Source: Perkinsus marinus ATCC 50983
Lineage: Eukaryota > Perkinsozoa > Perkinsida > Perkinsidae
Assembly (NCBI RefSeq): GCF_000006405.1
Contig: NW_003210828.1
Coordinates: 5,688 to 69,687 of the forward strand
Length of the DNA: 64,000 nucleotides
Direction of reading: 5' to 3'
The stretch's first letter is position 1. Every line of letters starts with the position of its first letter. A program made the position numbers and the translations under genes. A model generated the notes under the pieces. It saw only the letters and a list, made by a program, of their open reading frames with translations, ran no database searches and was not told the DNA's origin. Shown one piece after another: positions 48,306-59,859 of this stretch.

Positions 48306-49442
48306 ATGAAAATGGTGCTTGTGAGTGATGTATGTTTCTCTGTTGTTTTCTGACGTTCCACTACTCTGTTGCTGTTGTGTTTCTGGGATCATGAAACACG
48401 CAGACTGTGTAACATCAATCGTTCTATGAACATCGGACGGCCGAAAGCAGTCGCAGACGCAATCACGGCTCTGCCGATTCCTAAAAACTGGATTGGAGTG
48501 GGAGCTCAAGTGAATCAAGTAAGCTCATGGATGAGGTAGTTGTGGCACAGTCCCTCAGATACAGTTTGTTAACCGCTATCTGCGACGACATTTCCGGGAA
48601 GGTCCCGAGAACCTCAGTGAGACCTCCCTGCGATGTATCGGCATAAGCCCCACAGCTCAAGCTATACGCGTGGGGAAGACACCTTTGAAACCGAGTACTT
48701 AATTCTGCTGTCAGGCCCCCGCCAGAGTAAATTGCAAGCTGGTTGATTCACATAGTGCAACCTTGTTGGGTGTGACACCGATGAGAGATCTCCAATACCA
48801 TACACGGGATGAAGTCCAGAAGGTGAGTGTCTAACAATTTATTAGGTATACTCAACTAACTGCGTCTCCGTTGTAGGCTTTGGGTCACGGTTCGATCCCA
48901 GGAACGAATGATCCATCCCTGAGGATCTACCATTTGCTCCCAATAACTTTTCCAGCACATGAATCAGTAAGCCCTTCTAAAATCATAATGCGATGTGTGA
49001 CATGCTGTTCTATTCAAGCTGTGGACCTCACCCGATCCTTTGGTCACTGATGTGATCAAAGTATCGCGATCCACGGAGCCTCATCGACTTGGAACTCTCA
49101 TATACAATCGTTGCAGAGATGGCGAGGAAGATATCACCGTTGTCGCTAGAGGTGACATAGCGCTCGCTATGGCTGTCAGGTATTGGAGCTGCACGATTTG
49201 CGTACAAGTCGAAAGAAACTCTTCAATGTTGCTTCAGATCCATCGCCAAAGCGGCTGCGAAGCTGGTATCGTTTGAAGCAAAACGGCTTGTGGCGATACC
49301 TGTAACGCTCAAACCGAAATCTTTCCAAGAACTGCAGATTTCAATTCGATGGATAGAACTTCCACCAAGCTCAACCAAGTTGACGGAGGAGCTTCTCAGC
49401 GGGGGAAAGAGTATTTCTGACGTTGCAACTCGAAGTTCATGA
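48306..49442 (+). CDS. SpoVS/Alba-fold protein
   Basis: Exons begin a few bases after the synthetase stop (ATG 48306; the first junction is unresolved). They include MNIGRPKAVADAITALPIPK, IQFVNRYLRRHFREGPENLS, LVDSHSATLLGVTPMRDLQY and ALGHGSIPGTNDPSLRIYHL. The conserved domain is DVIKVSRSTEPHRLGTLIYN, DGEEDITVVARGDIALAMAV, then IGAARFAYKSKETLQCCFRS, FEAKRLVAIPVTLKPKSFQE. This follows bacterial stage V sporulation protein S (LKVS..S.P..VA.AI, AIGA.A..QAVKA.AIAR). SpoVS is related to Alba nucleic-acid-binding proteins; homologues occur in dinoflagellates and Perkinsus. The first exons may form a second, weaker SpoVS-like unit. At 49178-49181 (AGG-T) the frame shifts by one base with no convincing intron. 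The stop is at 49440-49442. Confidence 0.68.
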
Positions 49443-49823
49443 TATGCGCGGAGTGTGTTTCTGATTACCCCCATTTGCTTAGTTCTGATAAATTCACAAA
49501 ATGTGTATACCAGCACCAAGCGTGGGCTTTTCAGACTGAATGAACTCCCCAATTCCCTAGTCCCCAGTTTCTCTGATTGGAAAAACAAAACTTGATCGCA
49601 TCTTTGCACTGAAATCAATATCTTTCTATCTCCACCCAAGTATCGCTCCTATGCTTCGAGAAATACGGCCGGGATATATATGCCATTTCAATGAGAATAT
49701 CAGGCTAGGAGAATATGCCCAAAATCAAGCCAGTGATAGAGAGAAACAACATTTTTCCACATGGCGGTGCCAAAATGAGTACCGTGACACGAAAAATACG
49801 AAGCACTTGCAGTGTTGTACAGT

Positions 49824-50754
49824 TCACGCTCGCAAAGTTCTCCTTCGCTTGGTCGATGCCGATGCTTCCCGTGACGCCTTACTGCACGCAATGCCTTGGC
49901 GGCGCAAGAGCTCTGCCCTGTGAAGAACACCAGTTACAGAGAGTTGACATCGAGTACGGCCCATACAGCTGTTGGAGCTCTTGACTCTGCTGTACAATGG
50001 CTTGCCGCAATCTCTCGACATGTGTCTTCACCCGATCATACTTCTTCTGGATCTGCTGGGATTGCACACGAGCCTGATGAGTTACATCGACACAAACCGA
50101 TCAATCAGGCACGCCTACTTCCTCCGCTCTCTTGGTGTATTCTCTTGACGCTTCCGAGATCTTCGCTTGTGCAACTGGATATGTGACATCCCTATGAGTA
50201 CCTTCGTAGTGGATGCTACCACTACGTTTTCTTGGTATCATTGTTTTGCTGGCCTCTACACGAATCTGTTCGGAGCGGAACTCGAAGGTTTCGAGTAGGG
50301 TGTGTGCCAGTGTCATAGGGGAGTGGCCCAACAAAGGGTTCCGCGTAACGACCTAAATGCTGACTCCAACGCACACTCGGTAGCTCGTACTGGCGCGTGA
50401 ACATCAATTGGCAAGGACAATGAGTTCAAAGCTAGTGGCGACACCCCTGTTCGCGTATTACATACTGGGCATACGCGACCAGACCTTAACATGAAGTATG
50501 TGTGTAATTGAGGACCGCTGGAGCCATCTCACTTGAACCATCTAATGGCATGCGCCTTGCAAAATACATGAGGACATTTCGAACACTTGTACGCCACACT
50601 CCGGTCGGATACGGTGTTCGGTTGGTCCAGACAGTAGTCCTCAGAGTTATCAGCAAGTGTGCAACGGCATGTCGCATCATTGCCTGGTAGGGATATTGCA
50701 GGGGTACGACTAGTGGATCTTACAGCGAAGAACGAATTCTTCGTCTGTGGTCAT
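49824..50754 (-). CDS. HEI10: HEI10/Zip3-like RING-finger meiotic protein
   Basis: Seven exons chain in phase from MTTDEEFVLRCNDATCRCTL (ATG 50754). The RING-like part is RC...CRC, AYKCSKCPHVFCKAHAIRWF and SGRVCPVCNTRTGVSPLALN, with the cysteine/histidine spacing of CCNB1IP1/HEI10. Next comes LLGHSPMTLAHTLLETFEFR, matching the family motif G-L-x-P-E-x-V-L...F-W-x-Y-Q in position and character. A coiled coil follows (KISEASREYTKRAEE, ARVQSQQIQKKYDRVKTHVE, RLRQAIVQQSQELQQLAELL). The basic tail is ASREASASTKRRRTLRA, stop 49824. HEI10/Zip3 proteins are E3 ligases that load on meiotic chromosomes and designate crossovers. The length of about 210 residues is a little short of the family (about 270-300). 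Confidence 0.7.
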
Positions 50755-50924
50755 GTCGGAATCGGCCCAGCACCAAGCGCTCAAATCTGTTATTCTTGTA
50801 ATATTGACTAAGACAACACAATTCTGAGTGAAGGTGAAAGTATCACATAATAAGTAACCAATAAACGACGTAATAAATGATACGCAATTGTGATGCAATA
50901 TTACAGCGCATTCAATAATCGTCT

Positions 50925-51990
50925 TCAGACATCAATATCTTCAACAATCATAACCGCATTATCGCTAAGACAGTGAGCGCTCGGTATCGTACGAGAAGAT
51001 CTCACGAAATCCCTCTTGACCTCAGTCGTGATTCGCCTGGAATCCCCAGTCGACGATTTCCGAGGTTTTGGTCGAACAGGAGAGGAATCTACGATCTCTA
51101 CACAGTCGCTATCACTGGAATCCTCTTCGCTCTCGTCAAGGTCCACTACTGGTACTTCACTGATGGAATCATCACTGCTATCACATGATTGTACCTCTAC
51201 GGTGAACAAGACGTCTGGCTCAGAGAACTCGATTTCCACACCAGGATCAGCACAAGCTGCTCCAAAGGAATCCCAATTAAAGGAGAGATTGTGAGCCTTA
51301 AGCGCTTTGTAGAACACATCGAAATCATCCTCGTTGCCCGAGGCTGCCGCACAGAGCAAGGAGTAACCAAACTGGCGATGCTCGGAGATGGACTCATCAA
51401 CCCTGGCGCCTAGTGCATGAACAGCAAGTGATATCGCCGACCGACACTTCATATCGCACACCAAGCAGTAGAGAGTATCCACACTGTTGCCTGTGGTCTC
51501 TGAAAGCCGGCCAATTAGCTGAGGATGAGTAGCATCAGTTGGATTGGTTGGGTTAACTACGATCTCGGTTAGATGCAGAATACAAGCATCCCTAGTAGGG
51601 AAGCAGGCACTGCATTCGCACACGATAGTGTCGGCAGAGAGATTCCTTAGCACCACATGATCCTCCCCCTCAAAATGTGTGATTTGGAAGTGTTTGGGAT
51701 AAAGAGTGAGTATACTCCTGAGTCTATCGGGATTATTTTGAACCTTGTGTGCAGCCAGCCAGAGAGGCATCTGGTCTTGGCCGGTCGCCCGAATCAGCCG
51801 TACCAAACCTTGTAGTAGTTTCTCCCGCACTGCTATGTCGCCCATTAGTTCACGACCACTTCTCTTTTTCTGACGTCGTGATCGTCGATGATGCTTCTCT
51901 TTCACTCGCTGCTCGCGCTCATCATCCCGCAGTCCTGAAGGAACAACGTCTAACGACAGCCGACGCAGCTACCTCATGCTGGCAGAGACC
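50925..51990 (-). CDS. Hypothetical zinc-finger protein with acidic C-terminus
   Basis: A long exon is open from about 51960 to the stop at 50925. A safe internal start is MGDIAVREKLLQGLVRLIRA (51842). The same frame continues upstream as DDEREQRVKEKHHRRSRRQ, probably from an unseen 5' exon. The N-terminal part, ending KVQNNPDRLRSILTLYPKHF, has winged-helix-like helices. Two Cys-rich blocks follow: IVCECSACFPTRDACILH and LYCLVCDMKCRSAISLAVH, the latter C2H2-like. The C-terminal third is Ser/Asp/Glu-rich (DLDESEEDSSDSDCVEIVDS) and ends MIVEDIDV. A nuclear role is likely from composition. No named family is recognised. Confidence 0.65.
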
Positions 51991-52163
51991 TCACCTTCTT
52001 TATCTTTCCGGCGGTATACCGCTATGGGCGCGGCAACTCCCTCATTGGTCTTACCCAGTGAGCCCTCGCCAGAGTACCCGTTTTTACATAACAGACGGAA
52101 ACCAACGCCATACCTAGGCGATCCGATGATGATCAAATAGCTGGACAGAACGATATCCGAGGC

Positions 52164-53574
52164 TCACGTTTTGTTCATCTGATCTGTGCTCATCGTGTCC
52201 ATGTAATCCTCTTGCTTCTTGCTCGCGTCCCCAGCTGTCGAACTCGAGACCCCGGAAACTGAACGAGATGAAGATAGAGTGTCCGGATGGAGCACTCCCG
52301 CTCGACGGAACATGGCTCCATTCAATAAAGATAACTGCAGGATAGACTGACCACTGATATGGGTATTGAACACGAAAGCCCTAAAGCTTCAGTTGGGACA
52401 GTGAAGAGTCATGCATGATACACAGATTCAGTCGATATCATCTACCAGCCAAGAGCATACTAACTTCGAGAGACTTCACAGCAGGGTCAAAGATAGTGTT
52501 TGACGAGTTACGCCCCCGGACATCAACCACAACATCAGCGCCACCAACAAGAGTGAGGATAATATCGCGAACTAGCCGTAGCATCCCAATGCTTGCTGAG
52601 AATACAATCTCAGCAGCAACGCTACTATTCTGGCCTGCAGTGAGAGGAACATCACCGGCTGTCTTGAACATACCAATCTGGCTTCCACTGTACATGATGT
52701 CTCCGAAGATCTGACCAACGTCCCGCACGGTTACAACAGAGGGATTGTAGACCTTGAGGGTCGCTAGGAATCTTGCCTTGCCTCTGACGACATCGCCAAG
52801 GGAAGTAATCAGATCAAGATCGACCATAGACGGACGTGCTCCCTCGAAATTGTTGAGCCCTTCAAATGTCATGTTCTTATCCAAGTTCAGACCAGAAAAC
52901 TTGATCCCAAAACTTTTCGCTACAATGTCAGCTTTTACCCTCATAGTGACCTGATCTCTGGAGATTATACCGGCTGAGAAACGATCGAATTCACTACGAT
53001 TAGAGACCATTACGACAACAGTCTCATTGACAACAGTATGGGAGCTCGCCTTCACCTTTACCGCGGGCATGGACGAATACCCAAGGTCAGCTTCATCAGT
53101 CGAGAATGATGCAGTGAATGGCTCGACCGTCACACCAAAGATCAAAGGATTGTAGAGAGTAGAAACAAGTATGGTGTCCAAGCAGAAGGAGGCACTGGCA
53201 GCACAGTCCTTGATATTCTCCCCTACAATATCCATTCTATTCACAGAAAATTCCGAGTCGTTTAGCGCCGCTTCGGCAAGGATGGGAGCAAGAATGAGAA
53301 TGAATAGAACCAATACCAGGAATACCATCGCAAACATAAGACAGCAAACACAGCATGCACATCGCTTGCTTAGCCGACAACACCAACATGCTTTCGGCGT
53401 CATCAACAAGGGCTCTCCGCTGTTCAGCTGATATACCGGTTGAGCTCGGATTGGATCTTCTCTGCCATAAACAACATAGGTCGAGTTCATAAAGACAGAT
53501 GGCTGCAAGGTAATCCTACTACAATAGAACAGGGAACTGGGAGCTCCAACCAAATACATATGAGTTGTCAACAT
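52164..53574 (-). CDS. Single-pass membrane protein with LEA2/DUF3712-like beta-sandwiches
   Basis: The main exon runs from 53574 (alternative start MNSTYVVYGREDPIRAQPVY) to 52438. A Cys-rich juxtamembrane stretch (KACWCCRLSKRCACCVCC) precedes one membrane helix (MFAMVFLVLVLFILILAPIL). The extracytoplasmic part has two beta-sandwich-like units with NPLIFGVTVEPFTASFSTDE, MRVKADIVAKSFGIKFSGLN, FLATLKVYNPSVVTVRDVGQ and several Asn-X-Ser/Thr sites. The layout resembles LEA type 2 / DUF3712 proteins of fungi, oomycetes and alveolates. The Cys cluster may be palmitoylated (inference). A coding-looking exon at 52382-52164 (FNTHISGQSILQLSLLNGAM, stop 52164) may be the C-terminus, but the junction is off by one base, so it could be separate. 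Confidence 0.65.
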
Positions 53575-53624
53575 GCGCAATCATCGCATGGTAAGGCAAA
53601 CTGAAACGAATCTAGATTTGATTC

Positions 53625-53919
53625 AAGAATATAGTCTGATCAAAGTAGCAGCTATCAACATGTGGAAGTCGGTTGACTTGAAGATGTTGATCCAGGCTGG
53701 GCCCGAGGTCTGTGCATAGCCCTTGAGGGTGATTAAAAGACCTTCATCACCGTAAGAGGTTACATTAATAAACTTCAACCTGCCGAGATACGTCGCGTAG
53801 TAAAGGGTGCCCGTTCCCGATTTGAAGGCTGCATCGAAGAACTACGGCCGATAGTCGCGGAGGGTGTTGGAGCCTTTGGCAGTACCCTCCTTGGCGAGCT
53901 CCATATAGTTCAGCGCCAT
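53625..53919 (-). pseudogene. Possible gene fragment with an internal stop
   Basis: The frame reads MALNYMELAKEGTAKGSNTL (ATG 53919), RDYRP, then TAG, then FFDAAFKSGTGTLYYATYLG, RLKFINVTSYGDEGLLITLK and PAWINIFKSTDF. Both sides of the stop look coding, and no GT-AG intron removes it. It is either a decayed gene, a sequencing error or a spliced exon I failed to read. The family is not recognised. Confidence 0.35.
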
Positions 53920-54051
53920 CTACCAACTTTTGCTTTCGAGGTCAGACCCCTCGCTACAAGGCCAATGAAATGTTCAGTGATGATGACGGATTGGAGTACC
54001 ACAGCTCCACAGAGACTAGAAAGACCATACAACCGCAATGGGGAAGATCTT

Positions 54052-54576
54052 TATAGACGTTCTTTTCGAACTTGATATATTTTTGCTGTCTTGCTGGGCT
54101 TGAGCTCATAACATTTGTTCCCAGTATGCAATTCATGCCCCATGCGGTGCCTTTCTTCCCGAGATCCCACCCGTTCTAAGTTTTGCTCCTAGACCTTCGA
54201 AACTTCCTCATGCTTGTGGTTGAAAGTTTCTCGCCATCCAACTCATCTGCATTGAGCCTCTTGCGCAGCTGTACTGTGATATATCATGGGCTTGGATCTT
54301 ATAATGGAGATTGGCTCCGACTTGAAACATCGTCGGGCGATGATAAACTACAGAAACGAAGACGACGGTTAAATCAACATTAGGACGGAATGCATCGAGA
54401 AGCTGCCCGTATGTGAACGAAAGATCAGACCCCAGATGATGAAAATTCCACAGTCATATATCGTTGCAAGCACGAGTTCTGATAGCCGCTCAGCCCCTCA
54501 CCCAAGTACTCAGACGCGCTAGTTCTGGCGGAGGATTAGCGAAGAAACGACCTACTGAGGCAGCAAATCCCATCAT
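54052..54576 (-). CDS. Hypothetical small protein, about 110 residues
   Basis: Exons read MMGFAASVGRFFANPPPELA (ATG 54576), then after GTGAGG...GGCAG LLDAFRPNVDLTVVFVS. After another intron comes LRKRLNADELDGEKLSTTSM, then REERHRMGHELHTGNKCYEL and KPSKTAKIYQVRKERL, with a stop at 54052. One junction near 54165-54200 is not closed in phase. The basic, compact product could be organellar, but no family is recognised. Confidence 0.42.
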
Positions 54577-54762
54577 CCCATTACATCACCCCAGGACTAC
54601 CATCAATGCCACGCAAGGCCTGCTTCACACTGCCAGGAACGTCTGTTACCGAAGGGGCATAATCAGCATGCCCAGGCAACTCGGTGGAATGGAGCCTTGC
54701 GAAGGCAACTTCATATCTATTTGAATGGCGTATGAAATCGAGCAGTGGATTCAACAGTCGTA

Positions 54763-57700
54763 TCACTCTCGGTCTTCAGCCTCATCTTGATCGTCATCTT
54801 CGTCATCATTGAGCCTAGGATTGAGCAACGAATTCCCCGGCTGCTGCTCTTGTTCGTTAAAGCCCAGGAGCTCAGAGATGCCCATGAGAACCTGCATCGA
54901 TCGGTAGCCGCATAGCAAACTGACTAACAACGGCTCACGGCGTGCATCATCTCTCCATTACTCTGGACGGTTGAGTCACTCACGAACTTGACCGCAGAAA
55001 GTGAGCAAACCTATTCACAAACTCGTATGAAAAAAGCAAGCTGAATAACTACATACCTTCTTGTTCTCCTTGCTACCCATATTCCCCTTAAAAGCAGGCA
55101 TCCACAGTGACTTAACAACCATAACAGACAATCCAGCCTGTATCTGCTCCAGCGTTGTAAGCAACATCTTAGTGCCATCCGGGACACAGTATCTGCGAGA
55201 AACATAATCCTTAGCACTTCGAGAAGTGGTGCTATAGTGATAGGATGATCGTGCACTTACACAAACACACTGAGGGTAATCGCAAATCTCCGGGTCAAAG
55301 CAGCCGTGCTTTTCTTTTGCAGTTTCGTCAGGAATACCGTGAATACACTAGCTAAGGAGCTGAGGGAACGCCACGTTTTGACGCTAAGTGAAGCGCATTT
55401 GCGACCGCCTTACTCCTTATAAACACCAAACGGCAGATATCGGAACATTGCTGCAATAAGGTCAAACGCCTGCATCTCGATCTTCCGATGATTGAGAACC
55501 TACTTTACAGCATCACTTCACCCACTATCGTTTCAGCTACATATTGGAATCGGAGGAGAATAGTCTGCAAGTTACGGGTGATCTGTTCCCCGAACTGCGC
55601 ATTCTCTTTGAAATACCTGAATTTGAGGATCCTGACAGTACAGCTGTTGTACTGATATTACGAGGTTAAAAGCCTTATCAAGCCAGGTACGTTAGCGACG
55701 GTCCTCCACAGGCTATCAGTGAGCAACCTGCAAACATCAGCCTGAGCCTACATAAACCGAGAAGCCCGGCGTACACTACCGATCAAACAAGGCGCCATAT
55801 ATCTGCGGTCCTGCTGCGGAGGTAGAGCTGTCTCCAGAATCAAGAAGCAAACCGAGTATTTGGAAACAGTATCTAAGCATCACCCACTCCCTCAGTATCC
55901 CCATCCACCCAGCTCAGAGATGCGCAGGATTGCTATACCCAGTGTGTGGACCTCAGATGAAGCGTGGAGGATATGCAATAATATTACGGAATGAAGTCCG
56001 CAACATTCTGTTCCAGGATGAAGCTGATGACGGGTAGCAACGCCGATTCGACCTCACCATGTTGAGCAGGGGCAAACTGCAGCACAGTATGCACCTGATG
56101 ACAATCAGTCACTCACCACGGTCTTATGTGCGTGTTTTTACAATAGAAGCAATCGCCTCGAAGAGATAGTGGTTGAAAACCGCATCGCTGGGGTTTGCGG
56201 CAACCACACGGAGTATCTGATGGACTGATCGAGAGAGCCCAATAAAGCAGGATGTAGAGAAGAAATACGGTCGGCCAGGCAACAGCACCAGTTCCCAAGT
56301 CCTAACTAGTACCGTTGCTAACTGCCTTAACGTTGGCAATGCAATACTGAGTGCTCCTTCTCTGAAGGTCGAGAATACACCTGTTGAGTGACGAGGAACA
56401 TAAGGCCAAGCTGAGGGATTGGCAAGCTGCACCACTCACGCATGACAAGTTTCATCTCGTACGCAGATTGGCTGCCGCCTGCAGCTAGTATTTGAAGACA
56501 GGGTTCGACAGTTGGCAGTATCTAAATAAAGACGCGCTCCGTCAATCGAACGGGGATTCATCCCACCGTTCTACATGCTGTTTGAGTGATTCCAGAGGTA
56601 TTTTGTGTTGTTTACTAGGTCCTTTGAGAAGCAGGAGAACAGTCAAGCAGTGCGCAGCGTATGTATGGAGTACCTTGCAGAGGGAACATGATCAACACGA
56701 CCAAGCTCGCGATAGCTAGAATCCGAGAAATGGTCACTCGGTTTGTCTACGACGTGCTATGTGATGAACATTACAGTAACAGGTGTTCGAATATGGTTCG
56801 CTATGAGCGGGAGTGCACGACTAAGTTGCTCGGCAGGAAGGTGATGTCGAAATACTGCGATATACCTAAACGAGGCGGCACAAACTCGAAACTATGGATA
56901 AGATGGGCCACTCAGTCTTCAGTACTTGAGAATGCTGGCTCTCAATACCGCACGACTAGCCTCCCTTTCCGAAGGTATTGCTTGAGAGAGCTCGGGCAAC
57001 AACTGCTGCTCGAAGAAGGCGGATACATCGACAGCTGAGTTGACTATCGATACTCCTTTGCTTCTCGTCTAATAGTACACGCGATGAGGGCCATGACCAT
57101 GAGAGCATGGGCCCCCATACCTGAGCCTTCGTCGCAGTTGCAATAATCAAGTACACACAGGCATCCCTCGCTCTCCAAGCATCCTCTGTCGTAGAAGATC
57201 CAACCGATTGTAGGAGCATTTGAACATAACGGACGAGGATATCCGTCACCTGAATCCATGGATCACAGACTCAAGCGAAACCCGATCCAGGGTCAAGCCA
57301 ATACGGCCACGAGCAACGGTTGGTAGGTGAATGCTTGAAATACCAAATAAACTAACATGAAGCTTACATACCCGGCCGCCAACGTGGAATAGAGATTGCT
57401 AAACCTGACCCGTATCACCTGCTGCTCATACAACTTGCTGAGCCCTTTCACCAGTTCCATTGCTGCCCGTCGTCGAGTATCCTGATCTGCACTCTCCATA
57501 TCCCGCCTAATATACTCCTACAGAAGTCCGAATTGGAATATTTACTGAATGTGATACGTTCCTTACAGTGGGGTTGTCGAAGAAGTCCTCAACATCACAG
57601 TCTCGGAGCTTGATGTTGGGGAGAACTACGTGCTCACAGATAGCCTGAGCAAAAGTTCATACCACAAGTCACAGGGAGCGATGGGCACCTCCTTACTTGG

Positions 57701-59567
57701 AGAGAATTCGCCTCTTCAAAGGGGCTTTTGGTCCATTTAGTACTAGCCGCACTGGATAAAAGTTTAATTCCTGCTGATACCTGATAGAAAGGAAATCGAC
57801 ATGTGGATTCGCCCGCATTGCGACTGCCGCTTACAAGCTGATCATTGCTCCCGTTAGGACTCGTTGAAACAAGCAAGGTCCATACGGATTTCACTACGCC
57901 ACAGATGTACCTCCAGGGGAAGAACAATACGATATGGTTACATGAAGTGAAAACAGTGCCGAACAAGAACGATTGATTCGTCCAAGGCGCCTCCTACGTT
58001 CCCTCTATTACGGTTCCACTTGCTCCTGGTACTTATCAGCATATAGAGCAACATTCCTGCACACTTGAGCCTTGAGTTTCTCGATTAAACCGGGAGTGTC
58101 ATCATCCGGTGCTTTGAGGGCTGAAGAGAGTCAGCTCATGGCGAAGCACGTCCCACCATTGAGCACTGTGATGGCCACGTGTAAGGGATAAGAAAGTCAC
58201 TCCGACTTGAGACGCCACAAGAGACTATTTCGTCGTAGACGCGAGAGAACGTTCGTCATCTACGAATTGCTCCCTACTACCAGCCGGCACATCCTGCCAT
58301 TCTAACAAGCGCAGAAATCCCTCGAACCAAGTGGCCGAGTTGTCTTCGTAATACTCCTGAGAATGCGAAGAATGGCGGAGCGAGGGCGATGGAACTCCCA
58401 CTTACCGGGATGTCGACAACATTGAGGTCATAGAAGATCTCAAGCTCGACAACGAGGAGTTTGGCCAGCTTCACGCTTTTCGTGGCTTGGCCTGTCAACG
58501 CGAAGTGCGAGAGAGTCTATTAGGAACTACCAATGCACTACTTGCTTCCCTCAATGCAGGAGAGAAAATCTCTTGCATTATTCTCCTATAGAGCGCCAAG
58601 TGGACCTGAATGGCAGACAGTCGAGTTATTCGATCGAGATGATCAAGTTGAACAATACTCCAAACCCCGGTCTGGGAAAAACTACCTCCTGAAACTCCTT
58701 CAAAATATACTGCAATTCCCTCAAAACCTCGTTGGATCTCACCAGATACCGGTACCTGTCACGGAGGACTCATGGGATTTCAAACCTGCATTATCCGGGA
58801 TGAGATGCCCATCTCCACAATCGACAGCTATGCACCAGCTACATATGCACGCCGAGTCGGTAGATGCTTACTTGTCAAACACAGTGGCTGCGGTCTCTAA
58901 CGCTCCGAATTGGGCATCGTTGAGGTCCTCACCACATGTCAGCCGCTGTACGAGGGTTGGCAAGAGCGTAGGCCAGCCAGCAGGAAAATCTTACAAGAGT
59001 ATATGTATATCTTTTGAATGCTACGATATATATGAAGATACGCGGGGACTCTTACCAAAGTCGCTGATAATTTTAATGCTCTCCCGAAGCTGAGCCATGA
59101 GGGGTGCTGGTACAGAGAGCATCAGATCAACGAGGTGTGATTTAATCAGGTTGCGGTTTTCCTCCGAGATCCCACCATTCTGGAGGAATGAAATGCTATT
59201 AATGATCCGGATTAGATAGAGTGAAGGCGATAGTACCTCATCAGGAGATTCCGGCCAATGCCTTTTGATGAAGTTTTTGAAGTATACACTACTTGCCAGT
59301 CGTACAGGCAATTGTTCATTACCATTGGCTGTTAATTGCAGCAACGAGGATGTGAGCACACCGCCCGCAGATTCAGCCTGCAAAGCAGGAGAACACTGTC
59401 ACCAACGATGATCGTTAGGAGTCACACTACATAGCCCCCTCGCGGACTCGTCCGTAACCCTAGAATACTACCTGCGTAAGTTTCTCCTCGGCCTGTCGCC
59501 GAACATTAACGTCAGGTGACAAAGTGGCAGCCATCACCTGCGACAATTCCGTCTGATTTACAGCCAT
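54763..59567 (-). CDS. CSE1L: Exportin-2 (CSE1/CAS), importin-alpha re-exporter
   Basis: The start MAVNQTELSQVMAATLSPDV (ATG 59567), with NVRRQAEEKL, is the importin-beta N-terminal type. The second exon block, RLASSVYFKNFIKRHWPESP, ENRNLIKSHLVDLMLSVPAP and LMAQLRESIKIISDFG, matches exportin-2 closely (human VCASVTFKNYIKRNW). In the middle, TEYIRRDMESADQDTRRRAA and MELVKGLSKLYEQQVIRV is the CSE1 hallmark (human EYIRRDLEGSDIDTRRRA). Near the end come VPDGTKMLLTTLEQIQAGLS and VMVVKSLWMPAFKGNMGSKE. The last exon finishes with an acidic tail (RLNDDEDDDQDEAEDRE), stop 54763. CSE1 carries importin-alpha from nucleus to cytoplasm with RanGTP. The 4.8-kb span with many small introns fits about 950-1000 residues. 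Confidence 0.93.
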
Positions 59568-59859
59568 GTGAAGGAAATTATTAGACGCGTGCCGGCCAAA
59601 ACCGCTATGTGGCAATCTGATACAAAACTTGTTGTCTATCGAAATGTAGTAGGATCACTCCGCTTTACGCAACAAATAATGGGCGTCGGAGGAAAGCATT
59701 GGACACCAGAAAGACGTGCAAAGATCTTACAGAAAATATCAAAACAAGACAAGGAAGGATGTATCATCAGCCTTTAGATCCACGCTGAGAAGTTACGAGA
59801 ATCTTCAAGAATCCAAGTCGTGAATTTGCCATGTTACAACAGAAGCGAAGTTAACAATC

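Noticed and set aside
56492-57040. Plus-strand frames inside the CSE1 region
   Set aside because: They oppose exons of the minus-strand CSE1 gene and show no domain.
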